Positions 35,330 to 46,775 of a stretch of DNA of 64,000 nt are shown piece by piece. Made by a program: the position numbers and the translations under genes. The notes beneath the pieces were generated by a model that was not told where the DNA came from, searched no databases, and saw only the letters and a program-made list of their open reading frames with translations. The stretch covers positions 186,001-250,000 of the forward strand of contig VWZP01010355.1 in assembly GCA_013396995.1 (NCBI GenBank), given 5' to 3'. Each line of letters begins with the position of its first letter. The first letter of the stretch is position 1. This DNA is from Dicaeum eximium. Taxonomy: Eukaryota > Chordata > Aves > Passeriformes > Dicaeidae.

Positions 35330-35560
35330 GGAATCTGTGAAAACCTTTCTTATAAATCTAAAGTCAAACATTTGAGTCTGGCTTGGGCCAGAAACTCTAA
35401 TTAGAGCCCCCTTGATTTGTGCCATAAGTAGGACACTGCAGGGGGAACTGCTGAGGCAGGTGAGACTTATTGGAATTGCATCCCAGGGTATCTATAAATA
35501 GGGATAACAGAGGCTGGGCAAAAAGAGGCACAATGAAAATAACGGTGCACCCTGCCCACT
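35330..35560. promoter_or_regulatory. Candidate conserved noncoding element with TAATTA palindrome
   Basis: Perfect 12-bp palindrome CTCTAATTAGAG at 35395-35406 with a homeodomain core, followed by GTGAGACTTATTGGAATTGC and TATCTATAAATAGGGATAAC (GATA- and TATA/MEF2-like). Confidence 0.3.
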
Positions 35561-35816
35561 CACTGAAGCATAAGGCACTTCAAATCTCAGAGTGACCCAC
35601 CTTCCGTGCCGGTGGAGAGACTTGTTCTAGGTCAGCAGGTACCAAAAAGGCCCAGCTGTCATCAAGCTCAAAAACAGGGCCGTTTTTTGGGATGAAATCA
35701 TCGCTTTTGATAGCCTGCTGCACTCCACATGGCAGCGACACGGGCGCTGCTCGCATGACTCACGGGCTGGGCTCCTTCGCAGCCTCTCGCTGGTGGGCGG
35801 CTCCATCTGCACTGAT

Positions 35817-35961
35817 TTACTGGTGTCAGTCCTCCTGCAGGGCCTTACTGGTATCAGTGTCCATCTGCAGGGCCTTACTGGAGTCAGGGTCCTCCTGCAG
35901 GGGTTTATTTGTGCCAGGTTCCACCCTCAGGGGTTTATTTGTGTCAGGACCCACTTGCAGT
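35817..35961. repeat. 30-bp minisatellite, about five units
   Basis: Units begin at 35817 (28 bp), 35845, 35875, 35905 and 35935; consensus TTACTGGTGTCAGGGTCC plus TCCTGCAGGGCC. The later units drift to TTATTTGTG. The unit length is a multiple of three, so open frames run across it without stops. Confidence 0.9.
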
Positions 35962-37831
35962 GGTTAGTTCTGGGTCGGGGCTGTGAGCAGTGCTTTGCTG
36001 ACTGCTCAGCTCCTCTCTGCTGGTGTAGCTGGGGCTGGGTCCCACTTGCATGTGTTGTTCTGTGGCTGGTCTGGAGTGTTATCCCTGGAATTTCAACTAG
36101 GAAGGGAACAACTGCAAAGTCTGGTGTGAGGAGGGAGTGCTGGACTCTTCCATGGGAATGGGTAGATCACGTTTTTGAAGCAGTGAGGCTGCAGCTCTCA
36201 AGTGGTGGTGGTTGCTGGGGTTTAAACTGGAATCCCTGCAGCTCCATGCTGAGCTGGGACATCCTGCTCTGCTTTCTGCACCAGTCTCTCCAGGGCAGGT
36301 TAATCCAGTGCCTCTGGAGAAGGAGCAGGAGTTTCCTGGTATGGGCAGCAGGAGCACAGCAGTGATACAGGGAACCTTTCTGCGTGTCAGGACCACCTTT
36401 CACCAGGGACCCCAACAGGCTGGGGACCCTCCTGCTACCCAGGGCAGGGACTGTGATGGGCTCTTCTATGCCTGTGGCTGCCAGGAGGGGCCCAGCACCT
36501 TCCTTCCACAGCACCCACCATGAGCAGTGCCCCCAGACCCTCATCATCCTGAGGAGCTCTGTTTGCCTCTGAGGCCTGGGGCACAGCCAGGGAGATGCTG
36601 CAGCCCTCAGCAGTGTCACCTGCACACAGTGACACCGCAGGTGTCCTTCAGCCCCTTCCCAGGGCCTGGCTGGGTACAGTGGGCTGGGTCTCCAGACACA
36701 TCCAAGCTTCTCCAGCAGCAGAAGGGCAGGATGCTCAGCTGCTCGCTGTTGTCACGGGAGCCCAGCCCTGGAGTGGCTGCCTGAGGACTCGGATTGAGCT
36801 GCACACTGCTAAATAAGGGCAGAGCTGCTCTTTTCTCCCCGGTGTTTCCATTCAAACCACAACAACAATAGAATATTTATGAGCTGTTTGCAGAAATGTC
36901 AAGAAGAGCCAGCGGTTGTATGAACACCCTCTCGGAACAGCAGGCTGGGAAAGTTATCCTGTGTGATTCTTGCTGCAAGTGCTGCATTTAATGGTTACAA
37001 GGGCTTTACAAATCCCTGTGACGTTCCCGTGTCCTGACACTGAGATAGGAATCGATCAGCATCGCTCCATCATGAGCACCCCACCCTCTCCCCAGCCAAC
37101 ACTGGGGCCTGGGGGGCTCTCTCTGCCCACCAGGGAGGGCTCCCAGGAGGTGCAGGGGACTGGGCAGCAGCAGCTCCTCACCCCCCAGGCACTCACACCA
37201 GTTCCAGGTTCACTTCAAGACTCTGGGACTAAATGTTCCTGTTTGCTTTGGGCAGTAAACGCTGGAATTCTAACGAGGTTTCTGAGCCAGACGGTTACAT
37301 TCTGTATTTCACTAAATGGCTTTTCTTTGCTCTTTTCCTGCCTTGCTGGCAGACTGACCTTGCTGGGATGTGGGGACAAAGGAGAAGCAACTTGAAATCT
37401 GGGAATGCATTCCCACACACACCTGATCTCTGTGAATTAGGGGTGGGAGTGGAAAAAACCCAGGATGTTTAACTTTTCTCTGTATGTTTTAATTTGTGTG
37501 TCACTTTTAAAAATTTTCCAACAATTCCAGCTTACCAGAGGTGTTCAATGCCAGCTTTCTCCATGGTCCATGTGGGTAAGTTCTAAATTGTTGGTTTGGT
37601 AGGACCTGAGACGTGCTTTGAGCTTTGACCACATTGCTCTTGGCCAGCTCTTGTCAGCTGAAGGGGTCAGAAATATTTAGGTGACATCAGAGGACCCTTC
37701 AATTTTTGATTTTTTCCCTCCCTTGGAATATATTTTTTATTGCCAGAAGATTTGTGGGCTTTAAACAACCTAAGAGATGATTTCCAGCCACTGGGAGAAG
37801 CAGAGCCATCCCAGAAGGAATGGAGGTTTTG

Positions 37832-37932
37832 TAGAATCACAGAATATCCTGAGTTGAAAGGGGCCCATGAGGATCATCAGTCCAAATCCTGGCCCTGCAC
37901 AGACACCTCAACAACCCCACCCTGGGCCTAGG
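37832..37932 (-). mobile_element. CR1 LINE 3'-end fragment
   Basis: AGAATCACAGAATATCCTGA, GGGGCCCATGAGGATCATC and CCCCACCCTGGGCC, same subfamily as 34.3 kb. Confidence 0.8.
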
Positions 37933-38844
37933 TTTGTGGGAGAAAATATTTGGGAGAAAAAGTGGCCTGAGAGTTCAGGGAAGGAGCAAAGTGACCCTCA
38001 GCAGCCCAGTGTTCTGTTGTGTTGGTGGTGCAGCTCCCACCTTGCAGGGCCTTGCTCTCACTCTGGGTGCTCCTGGTCCTGCCCAGCCTGGTTTGGTGTC
38101 TCAACCCAAATCCTGGGCCCAGAAGCTCCAATTTTGTCCAGCCTGGTGCCTCCAGGCACTCTAGGCACTGGGGAGTGCTAGTCTGCACTGGCCATTGCTG
38201 TGTCCCTCCTGGCTTCTCCATGGACTCATTTCATGGCTTCCCCTTGAATCTGTGTGGGCTCCTGGCTGGACCTGGCCACCATCCCTTGGTCTTGCTCCCT
38301 CACCCAGGTCCTGTGGGAAAAGCTGTGGCTGGAGGGGCCTTTTCCAGTTGTGGCTTTCTAATCCTGGCCTTCCCTGAGCGAGCAGCCGTGCTCTTGCTCC
38401 TCCCTGACACATCCCAAACCTCACAGACTCCAGCTCAGAATGGGTAAGCAGAACAAAAAGCCACCCAGGTGGCCGAAAACTGGTCAGAAGCAGCCTTAGC
38501 TTTCTCCAGAGCTGCTAAATTTTGCTGCTTGCAAAACCTTTTGTGGTGCTGGAACAATGCATGTGTGTATAAGGGGAATCTAGGCAAGATTTCTACTTTC
38601 CAGGTTATTTTTGGTTTGCTTGGGAAAAAATGAGGAGAGTGGGCTCCAAACCATGTTCCAAAGGCTGGAAAGGAAGCATCTGGTATGCCCAGGGGTTGTC
38701 ATAGTGAAGATGAGTGACACATAATAATGATGAATCTAGAAACTTTCACCTTGATTTCCCTGCCTGGTGGAGCTTTGAAGTGAGCCTCTAATATTATGTT
38801 AGCAGTTTATTGTGTGTGCTTCATTAAAAATACATCACAGGCCT
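37933..38844. other. Intergenic sequence, nothing recognised
   Basis: No repeat family or exon seen. An A/T-rich stretch lies at 38700-38840. Confidence 0.4.
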
Positions 38845-38950
38845 CTTGGAGCTGGAAGGGACGCAAATTAGGTCAGCGAGTCCAGGCTCCTGCTGCTCTG
38901 CCAGGGCTCTGATCCTGCTAATGACTCCAGCCCAGCCCTGGCAGGTGCTT
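38845..38950 (-). mobile_element. Old CR1-like 3'-end remnant (tentative)
   Basis: TTGGAGCTGGAAGGGACGCA, then AGGTCAGCGAGTCCAGGCTC has the order and spacing of a reverse-complement CR1 3' UTR but is strongly diverged. Confidence 0.4.
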
Positions 38951-39094
38951 GTGTGCTGCCAATTCTGGCTCTGGGCTGACAGGGAAAACATGATTTCACT
39001 CTTTAAAACGTTCAGTTCTTGTTAAAAGGGGTTTCTTTCATGTTCCCTGCCTAGCTGGTGTTTAAGTGTTATGGGGCAGCTCTGCCCCAGCCCT

Positions 39095-39328
39095 GGGCTG
39101 AGCCCCAGTGTGGGCAGCAGGGGAGGGGGGATTCTGTTCCTCTGCCCCATCTGCAGAGCTGACCCAGCCCTGGGGCCCTGCACAGGAAGGACCTGGAGCT
39201 GCTGGAGAGAGTCCAGAGGAGGCCACAGAGATGCTCCAAGGGCTGGAGCCCCTCTGCTCTGGAGCCAGGCTGGGAGAGCTGGGGGTGCTCACCTGGAGAG
39301 GAGAAGGCTCCAGGGAGAGCTGAGATGT
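39095..39328 (+). mobile_element. CR1 LINE fragment, 5' part of an interrupted copy
   Basis: GTGTGGGCAGCAGGGGAGG, AGGAAGGACCTGGAGCTGCT, GAGAGAGTCCAGAGGAGGCC and CTCACCTGGAGAGGAGAAGG. Stops at CCAGGGAGAGCTGAG where the copy at 60.4 kb continues. Confidence 0.85.
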
Positions 39329-39814
39329 CCTGCGGCTCCTTCTGTGCTTTCAGCCAGGCAGAACCAGGCTCGTGGATTCAGCCCTGGGGCAGTGCAGGTG
39401 TTGGGGGTGTGACATGGAGCTGCTCTCCTGTGGAACATCTCCAGGCTGGAAGCATTTTGGTGGAGGAGTGAACCCAGGAATGTGGCTGTGGTAGTCTTTC
39501 CTCGTGGCTTGTGCCCAGCCCTGCTGTTCCCTTGGCCACTCCTTCGGGATATAGTGCAGGTTTGGGTGCCTCAGCACCACCAAGGGAACAAGAATCCCTT
39601 TGTTTTGAGTTCTGTGATATCAGAAATGAAGGGTTTGCCTCCGACTCTTTGTCACTCTGAGCTGGAGGACATGAGGGACTGAGAAACCCTGGGGCTTGCT
39701 GCCACCCCATTGTCCTTCTGGGCTGACTCTGGAGCAGTGAAAGTCTTGGGGGTCGGTGGCACCTCAGCAACACCCATTTCATGTCTAGTCTGGGCTGCTG
39801 GTGCTGTGACTGAG
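39329..39814. other. About 490 bases of unassigned sequence between two CR1 pieces
   Basis: Not CR1-like, no TG...CA termini and no target duplication seen. Either an unrecognised insertion or the gap between two independent insertions. Confidence 0.4.
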
Positions 39815-40062
39815 CCCAGGGTTAGATGGGATATTGGGAAGAAATTCCTGGCTATAAGGGTGGGCAGGCCCTGGCACAGGGTGCCCAGAGAAGCTGTGGC
39901 TGCCCCTGGATCCCTGGCAGTGTCCAAGGCCAGGTTGGACACTGGGGCTTGGAGCAGCCTGGGACAGTGGAAGGTGCCCCTGCCCTTGCAAGGGGTGGCA
40001 CTAGATAGGCTTTAAGGTCCCTCCCAACCCAAACCATTACTTGATTCTGTGATTCCATGATC
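39815..40062 (+). mobile_element. CR1 LINE fragment, 3' part
   Basis: TTAGATGGGATATTGGGAAG, CTGGCACAGGGTGCCCAGAG, TTTAAGGTCCCTCCCAACCC, tail GATTCTGTGATTCCATGA. Confidence 0.9.
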
Positions 40063-40667
40063 CACCAACTCCATCAGCTTTCCTGTGGGCATCCCAGGGA
40101 ATCCAGGCACCAAGCCCTGCACCTGGAACTGTGGGTCCTCCTGATGTGGGTCTAGATCTTAGCAACCTTGAAGATGCATCTGAGATGTGATTCAGGGTGG
40201 AACAATCTGACACAGAGTTTTCCAGTCCTGGAATAAGATTTGGCCGGAGTCAGTGTGGGGCTGGCACCTCTGGGGAGAAACAGAGGAGATCTGCAGAAAA
40301 GGCACCAGTGGGGTTTGCCCTGAGGGGCCATCACACTCCAGAGCTGTGCTCTGCCCTGAGGTCCATGGCCAGGTATTGATCCTGTGGGGAGTTCAGAGCC
40401 CCTGAGAGCTCAGGAACCCCTCACTCCACCTGCCCTGGCAAGTCCGAGCACCCTGAGGTGTCCACCCTGGACTCTGCAGCAGAGGACACTTATTCCAGCT
40501 TCAAGATGCTGCTGTTTTCCACTCTGGCTCCCCAGGGAAAGGAGAGCACAGCCCTTCATTAGCTGTAATCAGTGTCTGGCTTGGGCTAGGGCCCAAGCTT
40601 GGGCTGGGGCTCTGGGATCTGCCAGAGCTGTGCTGAGCAGCCTGGCCTGACCTAGAAAAACCCCTTA

Positions 40668-40870
40668 ACGTGGTGTTGGTTTTGCAAGGGGCAAGGCTTT
40701 TATCTAATCACCAGCCACATCCTTCAGCAGCACAGCCACTGCAGCCGAGTTAACTCAATTAGGAAATCACCACGCCGAGCTATTTACAGGCTGCGTTTAA
40801 TGGCTGTGTCAACAGAAGGACAATAACACGGAAACAAAGGGCACAATGTGCTGTGATGGGATAATGGGAT
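40668..40870. promoter_or_regulatory. Candidate conserved noncoding element
   Basis: GGCTTTTATCTAATCACCAG (GATA and homeodomain cores, 40698), CGAGTTAACTCAATTAGGAA (HNF1-like half sites, 40746), AGGACAATAACACGG and AAACAAAGGGCACAATG (SOX-like). Dense motifs and retained CpGs against a plain background. Confidence 0.3.
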
Positions 40871-42255
40871 AATCGGCATCCCCCTGCACCCCACAGGCCG
40901 TGGCCAAGCCCTGCTGTTCCGTGGGGCTCTCTCCTTCCCACCGAGCCCCTCTCTCTGGGGCTCTTTCTTTGTCATCTCTCCGCCTCAGAAAAGCTCTCAC
41001 ATTTCCAAAGCATTTCAGTTAGAGAGGGGACGTGGTGGGGATTTTTTTTGCCTTTTTTCTTTTTTTTTTTTTTTTTTTCCTTTCCCCAAGAATCTTAAGG
41101 CTGTCTTCCCCCTCTCCCCTGCTCCAGGTCTGCTTTGCCTTCTGCTGGCCCACTTGAGATGTCACAGCTGCCCCCTGCCCGGGGGGGTACAGCCTCCTGC
41201 CCGGGGCGGGGATGGAGCCCAGGTGCTGTGCTGGACACCGGGGTTCCTCAGGGAGCAGGGTCAGTCCTTGGAAGGCATTTGCACTCTGGGAGGCAGTTCC
41301 TTTAGGGCTCCTAGGACCTTTCCTTCCCATCCGAAAGAGCTAAAGGTAGCCAAAGCCAAAGGAGCCCTGCGTGACAGGAGTGTCACAGAAAAAGGCAGAG
41401 CTGCTCTTCAACACCTCATTCACTCCAGGAAGGGCTCAGCCCTGTATTGTCACTGCTCATAGAGCAATGGAGGGTGTGGGTGAGTGAAATGCCCCAGGTG
41501 GCCTCAAAGGGTGAGAGGAGAAGTGGGATTTGGGCACAAATTGCTACGTTTTCATCCGGAGCTCACATAATATTCAGAATTTAAATCCTGAACTGAGCAA
41601 AAATCAGCATCTTTGCAAATATATAAATTCACTTATATGTGGTTTCTCCTTTGCATTTCCTCTCATGTCTCACTACCAGAGGAATATATCAGGTCTGAGT
41701 GGATTTTGGAGACATTTCCCCCCTCGGGATAGGCAGCTGGAGCTGGAAAGCCTGGCTTCAAGAGCGACCTTGTGGTGGGATGAGGCAGGAATTCCAGGGC
41801 TGCCCTGTATAGGGTCAGACTCCCTGCAAACATTCCTTCAGATAAGGAATGAAATTATGTCATTGTTTTCCTCCATGGCCTCACCTCGCTCAACCTCGAG
41901 AGCACCGGGGGTGGAAGAGCAGCTCTGTTCTGCTTCCCACCGGCACCGTTTCATGCGTGGCCTCTTTTCCCCAGCCCTGCTCTGCATACAGCACTAAAAA
42001 TCGGCTGCTGCTCATTGCTGTGGTGCCCAGGCGCTTCCCAGACAGCCAGGAAGGTTTTTAAATGTTGGAAAATAGAGAGGTTATTTTATCAGCATTGTAG
42101 GCAGTGTTTTTTTCCAGGTGCTTGTAGAGCAGGGTTGGGGTTGGTGACCTCTCACCTGCCCAAAATGCACCTGGATTGTTGGGTTGTTAGAGCAGCAAAG
42201 CACCAAGAAGCTGCTCCCAAGCTCCTCCTTTTCAGCAAAAAAAATATCCGTGATT

Positions 42256-42340
42256 GGACAACTCTGAGGATAACATACAAGTTAAAAAAACCCAAAAAAA
42301 ATCCCAAACAAAAGCCACAAAAATAACAAAAAAAACCTCA
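42256..42340. repeat. A-rich low-complexity tract
   Basis: AAAAAACCCAAAAAAAATCC-type sequence with repeated A-runs. Confidence 0.8.
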
Positions 42341-42397
42341 AAATTGTAGCATTTCTATTCTTTCCATCCTAAACATTCAGCTAACAGCCAGCATTTA

Positions 42398-42562
42398 TAA
42401 AATCATGGGATGGTTTGTGTTGGGAGGTGCCTTTAAAGGACATCTGCACCCACCCCCTGCCATGACAGGGACACCTTCCACTATCCCAGGGTGCTCCAAG
42501 CCCTGTCCAGCCTGGCCTTGGACACTGCCAAGGATCCAGGGGCAGCCACAGCTTCTCTAGAC
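42398..42562 (-). mobile_element. CR1 LINE 3'-end fragment
   Basis: AATCATGGGATGGTTTGTGT, GGGACACCTTCCACTATCCC, GGATCCAGGGGCAGCCACAG. Ends just after CTTCTCTAG. Confidence 0.9.
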
Positions 42563-43457
42563 AAATTTCCCAGGTGTCTCTGATGAGATTGTTTTGGGGT
42601 GCAAGTTCATTCCCTGAATTCGGACCCCACACCAACCCTCAGCATTTCCATGGCCACCTCAGTGTCTTGAAGCTTTTCCAACATTTTTTTGCTCCCAGTG
42701 CCATGTCCCAGGGCAGTTTGGAAGTCTCAGTGTTCCTGCCTCAGTCTCAGCAGGGAGCTGAACCACCCAACATCCCAGTAATCCTTGAGGCCAGAAGAGT
42801 TGGACCCAATGGAAATATCAGCGGTTTTCCAAATTTAATTCTTTTGCCTCAGGAGGACTGGAAAGACAAAAACTGTGTGTTCAACAGGAAAAAGAAAGAA
42901 AAAAAAAAAGCTGTGGAATTGGTTCTATTTCAGGTTTGACACTGGAAGCAGAGGCTCAGTAACAGCGGCCTGCAGTGAGGTGCCAGTCCCTGAGAGAGGT
43001 GGGTGGAAGCCACCTCCTGTCCTCCAGGCCAGCCCCTGAAGTTCTGCCAAGGGTGAGGAGCACAGGCCTGATCCCTGCTCTGCTTCTGCCCCTCTGAGAG
43101 CGATCTCGGCAGTGGCCAGGCAGGAGAGAGGGCACTGGAGGCAAGGAGAGGTCCCAGGGCATCCCTGTTGCTTCTTCCCATGGTGCACGTTGGCTTGGTG
43201 TGAAATCCCTCAACTCCCTTCTCCACTGGGGTCATTACCCCAGCTGCAGCATCATGCCAAGCTCTTCCCATGGGAATGCAGGTGAGCAATCCCACCTGTC
43301 CCTGCACCCTCCCCTTTGTCCAGAGCCCTGGTTTCCCACATGGAGCAAAGATGGGGTTTGTGCCTCAATGTCCCCTGGTGCCACATCCCACACTGCACTG
43401 GTGCTGGGCCCAGCACCACCCTCAGCATTTCCATGGCCACATGGTGCCCATGGGTGT
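42563..43457. other. Intergenic sequence, nothing recognised
   Basis: An A-rich run at 42887-42910. No repeat family or exon seen. Confidence 0.4.
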
Positions 43458-43682
43458 TGTAGAATCATGGAAACAAACACAGTTACTGAGTTTGGAAAAG
43501 ACCTCCAAAACCATCAAGTCCAACCTTCGACCATGCCCAGTAGTCCCCAAGTACCACTTCTGCTCATTTTTAAACACTTCCAGGGATGGTGACTCCACCA
43601 CTGCCCTGCCAGCCTGTGCCAATACCTGATCACCCTTTCAGGGAAGAAATTTTCCAAATATCCAACCTGAACCTCTCCTGAA
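43458..43682 (-). mobile_element. CR1 LINE 3' fragment, different subfamily
   Basis: TAGAATCATGGAAACAAACA, AAGACCTCCAAAACCATCAA, GTCCAACCTTCGACCATGCC, GGATGGTGACTCCACCACTG and TTTCCAAATATCCAACCTGA. The wording differs from the ATGGGCAGGGACACC-type copies, so it is a separate subfamily. Confidence 0.9.
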
Positions 43683-44085
43683 AGCTGGAAGCTTCACAAA
43701 CATTTTTGTGCCCAGTGTCACCACGCATGAAGCTTGGAAGGCTCAGTGCTCCCACATCAGTCTCAAGGAACTGAGTCACACAAAGACTAAAGTGCCTCCA
43801 AAACATCTCAATTCCTTTCAGGAGCTTCTTTTTTTCAGCCTCCAGAAAATGTTTTGCAAGTTGAGAACAGCCTGGGTGCCTCCTGCCTGAAATCAATGGG
43901 CTTTTGGTCAAGATGGAACTGAGGGAAGAAAATCCTCCCCCCACCCCCTCCCCCAAATGGGCTTTTGCCCAAAATGCCTGTGGACATCTGTGAATCCGAG
44001 TAAGAGTCTGGATTCCTTTTCCTCAAGTTTTTGCAGGAAACATTTGCAACAGGAACATGCTGATGGATTTCTCACAAGTGAACGG
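43683..44085. other. Intergenic sequence, nothing recognised
   Basis: Includes a C-rich run (43936-43953). No gene seen. Confidence 0.4.
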
Positions 44086-44356
44086 AGTGACAGGACAGAG
44101 GGAATGGATTTAAGCTGGAGAAGAGGAGATTTAAATTGGATATTGAAAAGAAGTCCTTCCCTGTGAGGGTGGGGAGGCCCTGGCACAGGGTGCCCAGAGA
44201 AGCTGTGGCTGCCCCTGGAAGTGTCCAAGGCCAGGCTGGATGGGGCTTGGAGCAGCCTGGGATAGTGGAAAGTGTCCCTGCCATGGCAGGGAGTGGGACT
44301 GGATGGGCTTTAAGGCCTTTCCCAACCCAAACCATCCCATGATTCCACAAATCCAC
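44086..44356 (+). mobile_element. CR1 LINE 3' fragment
   Basis: GAGTGACAGGACAGAGGGAA, TTAAATTGGATATTG, CTGGCACAGGGTGCCCAGAG, GGATAGTGGAAAGTGTCCC, tail CCATCCCATGATTCCACAAA. Confidence 0.9.
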
Positions 44357-45326
44357 AGCACTGTAACTGTCACTGAAAAAAACCCAAAAGACAACAGCTT
44401 TAAAAAATTAAAATTTTAGTGGAAAAATGCAATCCCTGGGTGATTTCCTTTCCCAATGCTAAGGGGAAATGTTGAAAAAAGTGGAATTTTGCTGTGAAGA
44501 AGTGGGAGCTGTTGCTGTTCCTCAGGCAGCTGGAGCATGAGCTCATAGAGGCAAAATAGAAGTGGAGTCTGTGCTCTGGGGGCGAAGGCGTCTGGGGAAC
44601 AGGAGCAGATTGTTGCACCAGGAAAAGGCATTAGGATTCAACAAGTGCAAACTGACAATCACGAGGAAGGAGCAGGGAGGGAGATCAGGTTAATTAGCAG
44701 CCCGGAGGAATTGGAGGCCACGAGCTCAGCAGAACTTTGTGGAGGAATTAATTAAAGGTTTGTTTGGAGCTGAGCTTGACGATAAAGAAAAAAACCTAAA
44801 AATCCCCTGTTGCATGCTGACACTCAGAGCTGGTCCTGGAGCGCTGCCAGGCACTGGCACAGCCCCTGTTTACACCTCCAGGAGCCGGTGGACAGGAGGG
44901 AGAATTAATTGCAGTGAGGCAGATGAGGCTGTCAGAGGAAGCCCGGCAGAGCTGCCTCATCCCTGCTCCCTGCTGGGTGGGCAGGATGGGGAGAGGGAGC
45001 CGAGCAGCAGGAGGGGATCATTCCAGAGAGGCTGGGATGTGCCAGGCCTCACTCAGTGCTGCAGCACCATCGGGGACAGGGACAGCCTGACTCTGGGGAC
45101 AGAGCAGGAGCAGAGCTGCCGAGCACAATCCCTGCAGGACTCCACTCCCTGTTCCCCATGGACAATCCACCCACCATGCTGGAAAAAGCACAGGGGCAGG
45201 TCAAGGTCTTGCAGAGATGTGCTGCTGCTGGGACACCACGAGAATTTCCTCAGGAGGAGCAGTGGGAATGCAGCTGCTGGGCTCCAGTCCTCAGGGCAGA
45301 GTGAATTCCTGGCTGGACTTGGATCA
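44357..45326. other. Intergenic sequence with a TAATTA-containing block, no gene
   Basis: The block at 44625-44800 is listed separately. A 259-residue open frame (44739-45518) runs through unrelated sequence into a CR1 and is not a gene. Confidence 0.4.
44625..44800. promoter_or_regulatory. Candidate conserved noncoding element
   Basis: ATCAGGTTAATTAGCAGCCC (44684) and GAGGAATTAATTAAAGGTTTG (44742) carry paired TAATTA cores. GACAATCACGAGGAAGGAGC lies upstream. Confidence 0.25.
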
Positions 45327-45468
45327 GAGAATCCCAAATGGTTTCGGTCGGAAGGGGCCATAAATCTCATCCAGTTCCAGCCCTGTCTCAGGGCGGGGAC
45401 ACCTTCCACTATCCCAGGTTGCTCCAAGCCCTGTCCAGCCTGGCCTTGGACACTTCCAGGACCTCAGT
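45327..45468 (-). mobile_element. CR1 LINE 3'-end fragment
   Basis: AGAATCCCAAATGGTTTCGG, GGGACACCTTCCACTATCCC, GTCCAGCCTGGCCTTGGACA. Confidence 0.85.
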
Positions 45469-45759
45469 TTTTCCTTCTGAGCTGCTGTGAGGTTCAAGGA
45501 CCTTTGTGTGTGGTGTGACTAAAGCAGGTCACAGTGACACAATACTGAACTCCAGGCCACTGAAGTCCCTCTCAGCTTGGAGCTGACAAATATAACCATG
45601 AAAGGGACCCGACATCATCCTCTCTTTTTCAACATTAATATTGGACATTACCTAATCCATGTGAAATGGGTTGGGAAGTGACAACAAACTCCCAAACACG
45701 AGTAATCAACACAAAACTGTCACTGAATGGGGACATTTCTGCTGGAATCGCAAGAAAAC

Positions 45760-45860
45760 ACTGAAGCCTTTGTACTTTTCAACTTTTCTATCAATTATCT
45801 AAAAATAAATGCGAATTTGCAGATAACATCAGGCCTAGCAGGATGGATGTACAGATAAAA
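45760..45860 (+). mobile_element. Ancient CR1-like RT remnant (tentative)
   Basis: TTTTCAACTTTTCTATCAATTATCTAAAA followed by GAATTTGCAGATAACATCAGG mirrors the CR1 FNIFINDL...KFADDT coding order, with many changes. Confidence 0.4.
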
Positions 45861-46709
45861 GCAGGCAGCTCTGCAGCCTGAGATAATTCCCTGGGAGCGG
45901 AGCAGGGCTGCTCCATTAAAATGTGTTTTCTCACCAGCAGATAAGTGTTGGATGGTTTGGGGCAGGGCACCTGGAACGGCTGGAGGCTCCAGCTCAAGCA
46001 GGGAGCAGGAAAAGGGGACGGTGCTGGATGTCACTGCCAGGCCAGCACCTTAAGGTGAGATTTCACAGCATCCAGGACAGGGGAAAAAAGGTGATTTTGG
46101 CTTTCTACGAGCCACTGGTGGGACTGGTAGAAAGATGTTTTTCCTTTGACACTCTTTGCTTAGTGAGTTCCAAGGAATATTGATACTGTGGGGTGAACTG
46201 GTGGTGTAACTGGTGTTACTGGTGGGCAGTGTGCTGTCAGCTCACAGCCAAACTGGGACACTGCTTTGGACAACTCTCCATGTCCTTGGGGTGATGCAGC
46301 TCCCCTTAGGCAGGAACCACAGGGAGATTCCATCCCCAAAGTCCTGCAGGATATCCCTGGAGGGGTGTTTGGTGCTGGGCTGTGTGCCAGGGAATGCTTA
46401 GGGTGCCCCACACAGATCACTGGAGGTGTTTCCACCAGGTTTGGATGCACCAGGACACCTCTCTCAGAGCCCACCCAGGTGTGACACAGAGCCATCGGTG
46501 TGACCCAGCTCTGGGGTCCCTCTGGACCTCCTGGGCCAACAGAGAAAGAGTCAAACGCAACTTTTCAGATCCTTTTCTCTTCCCAAGGGATGTATGCCAA
46601 GTTGGACCCCAGTGGACACCAGTGGGGGATCCCTGAGGAGCAGCAGGACTTGGGAATGCTCCAGCCTGGTGGTGTGGATACAGATGACTCTAAAAATGTC
46701 CCTCAGTGC

Positions 46710-46775
46710 ATTGTAGAATCATGGAAAGGCTTTGGGTCCAAGGGACCTGAGCCAGGCTTTGAGATTATCTATTTT
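46710..46775 (-). mobile_element. CR1 LINE 3'-terminal remnant
   Basis: GTAGAATCATGGAAAGGCTT then TGGGTCCAAGGGACC. Very short. Confidence 0.4.

Larger units (their letters stand above)
34627..37831. other. Intergenic sequence with a 30-bp minisatellite and a palindromic block, no gene
   Basis: The block at 35330-35560 and the tandem repeat at 35817-35961 are listed separately; the remainder is unassigned. Confidence 0.45.
40063..42397. other. Intergenic sequence with candidate regulatory blocks and a poly-T tract
   Basis: Blocks 40668-40870 and 41545-41700 are motif-rich; a T-rich run of about 40 bases sits at 41042-41081. No exon, repeat family or RNA gene recognised elsewhere. Confidence 0.4.

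Noticed and set aside
44739..45518. 259-residue open frame
   Set aside because: Crosses unique sequence into a CR1 fragment; no domain or codon bias.
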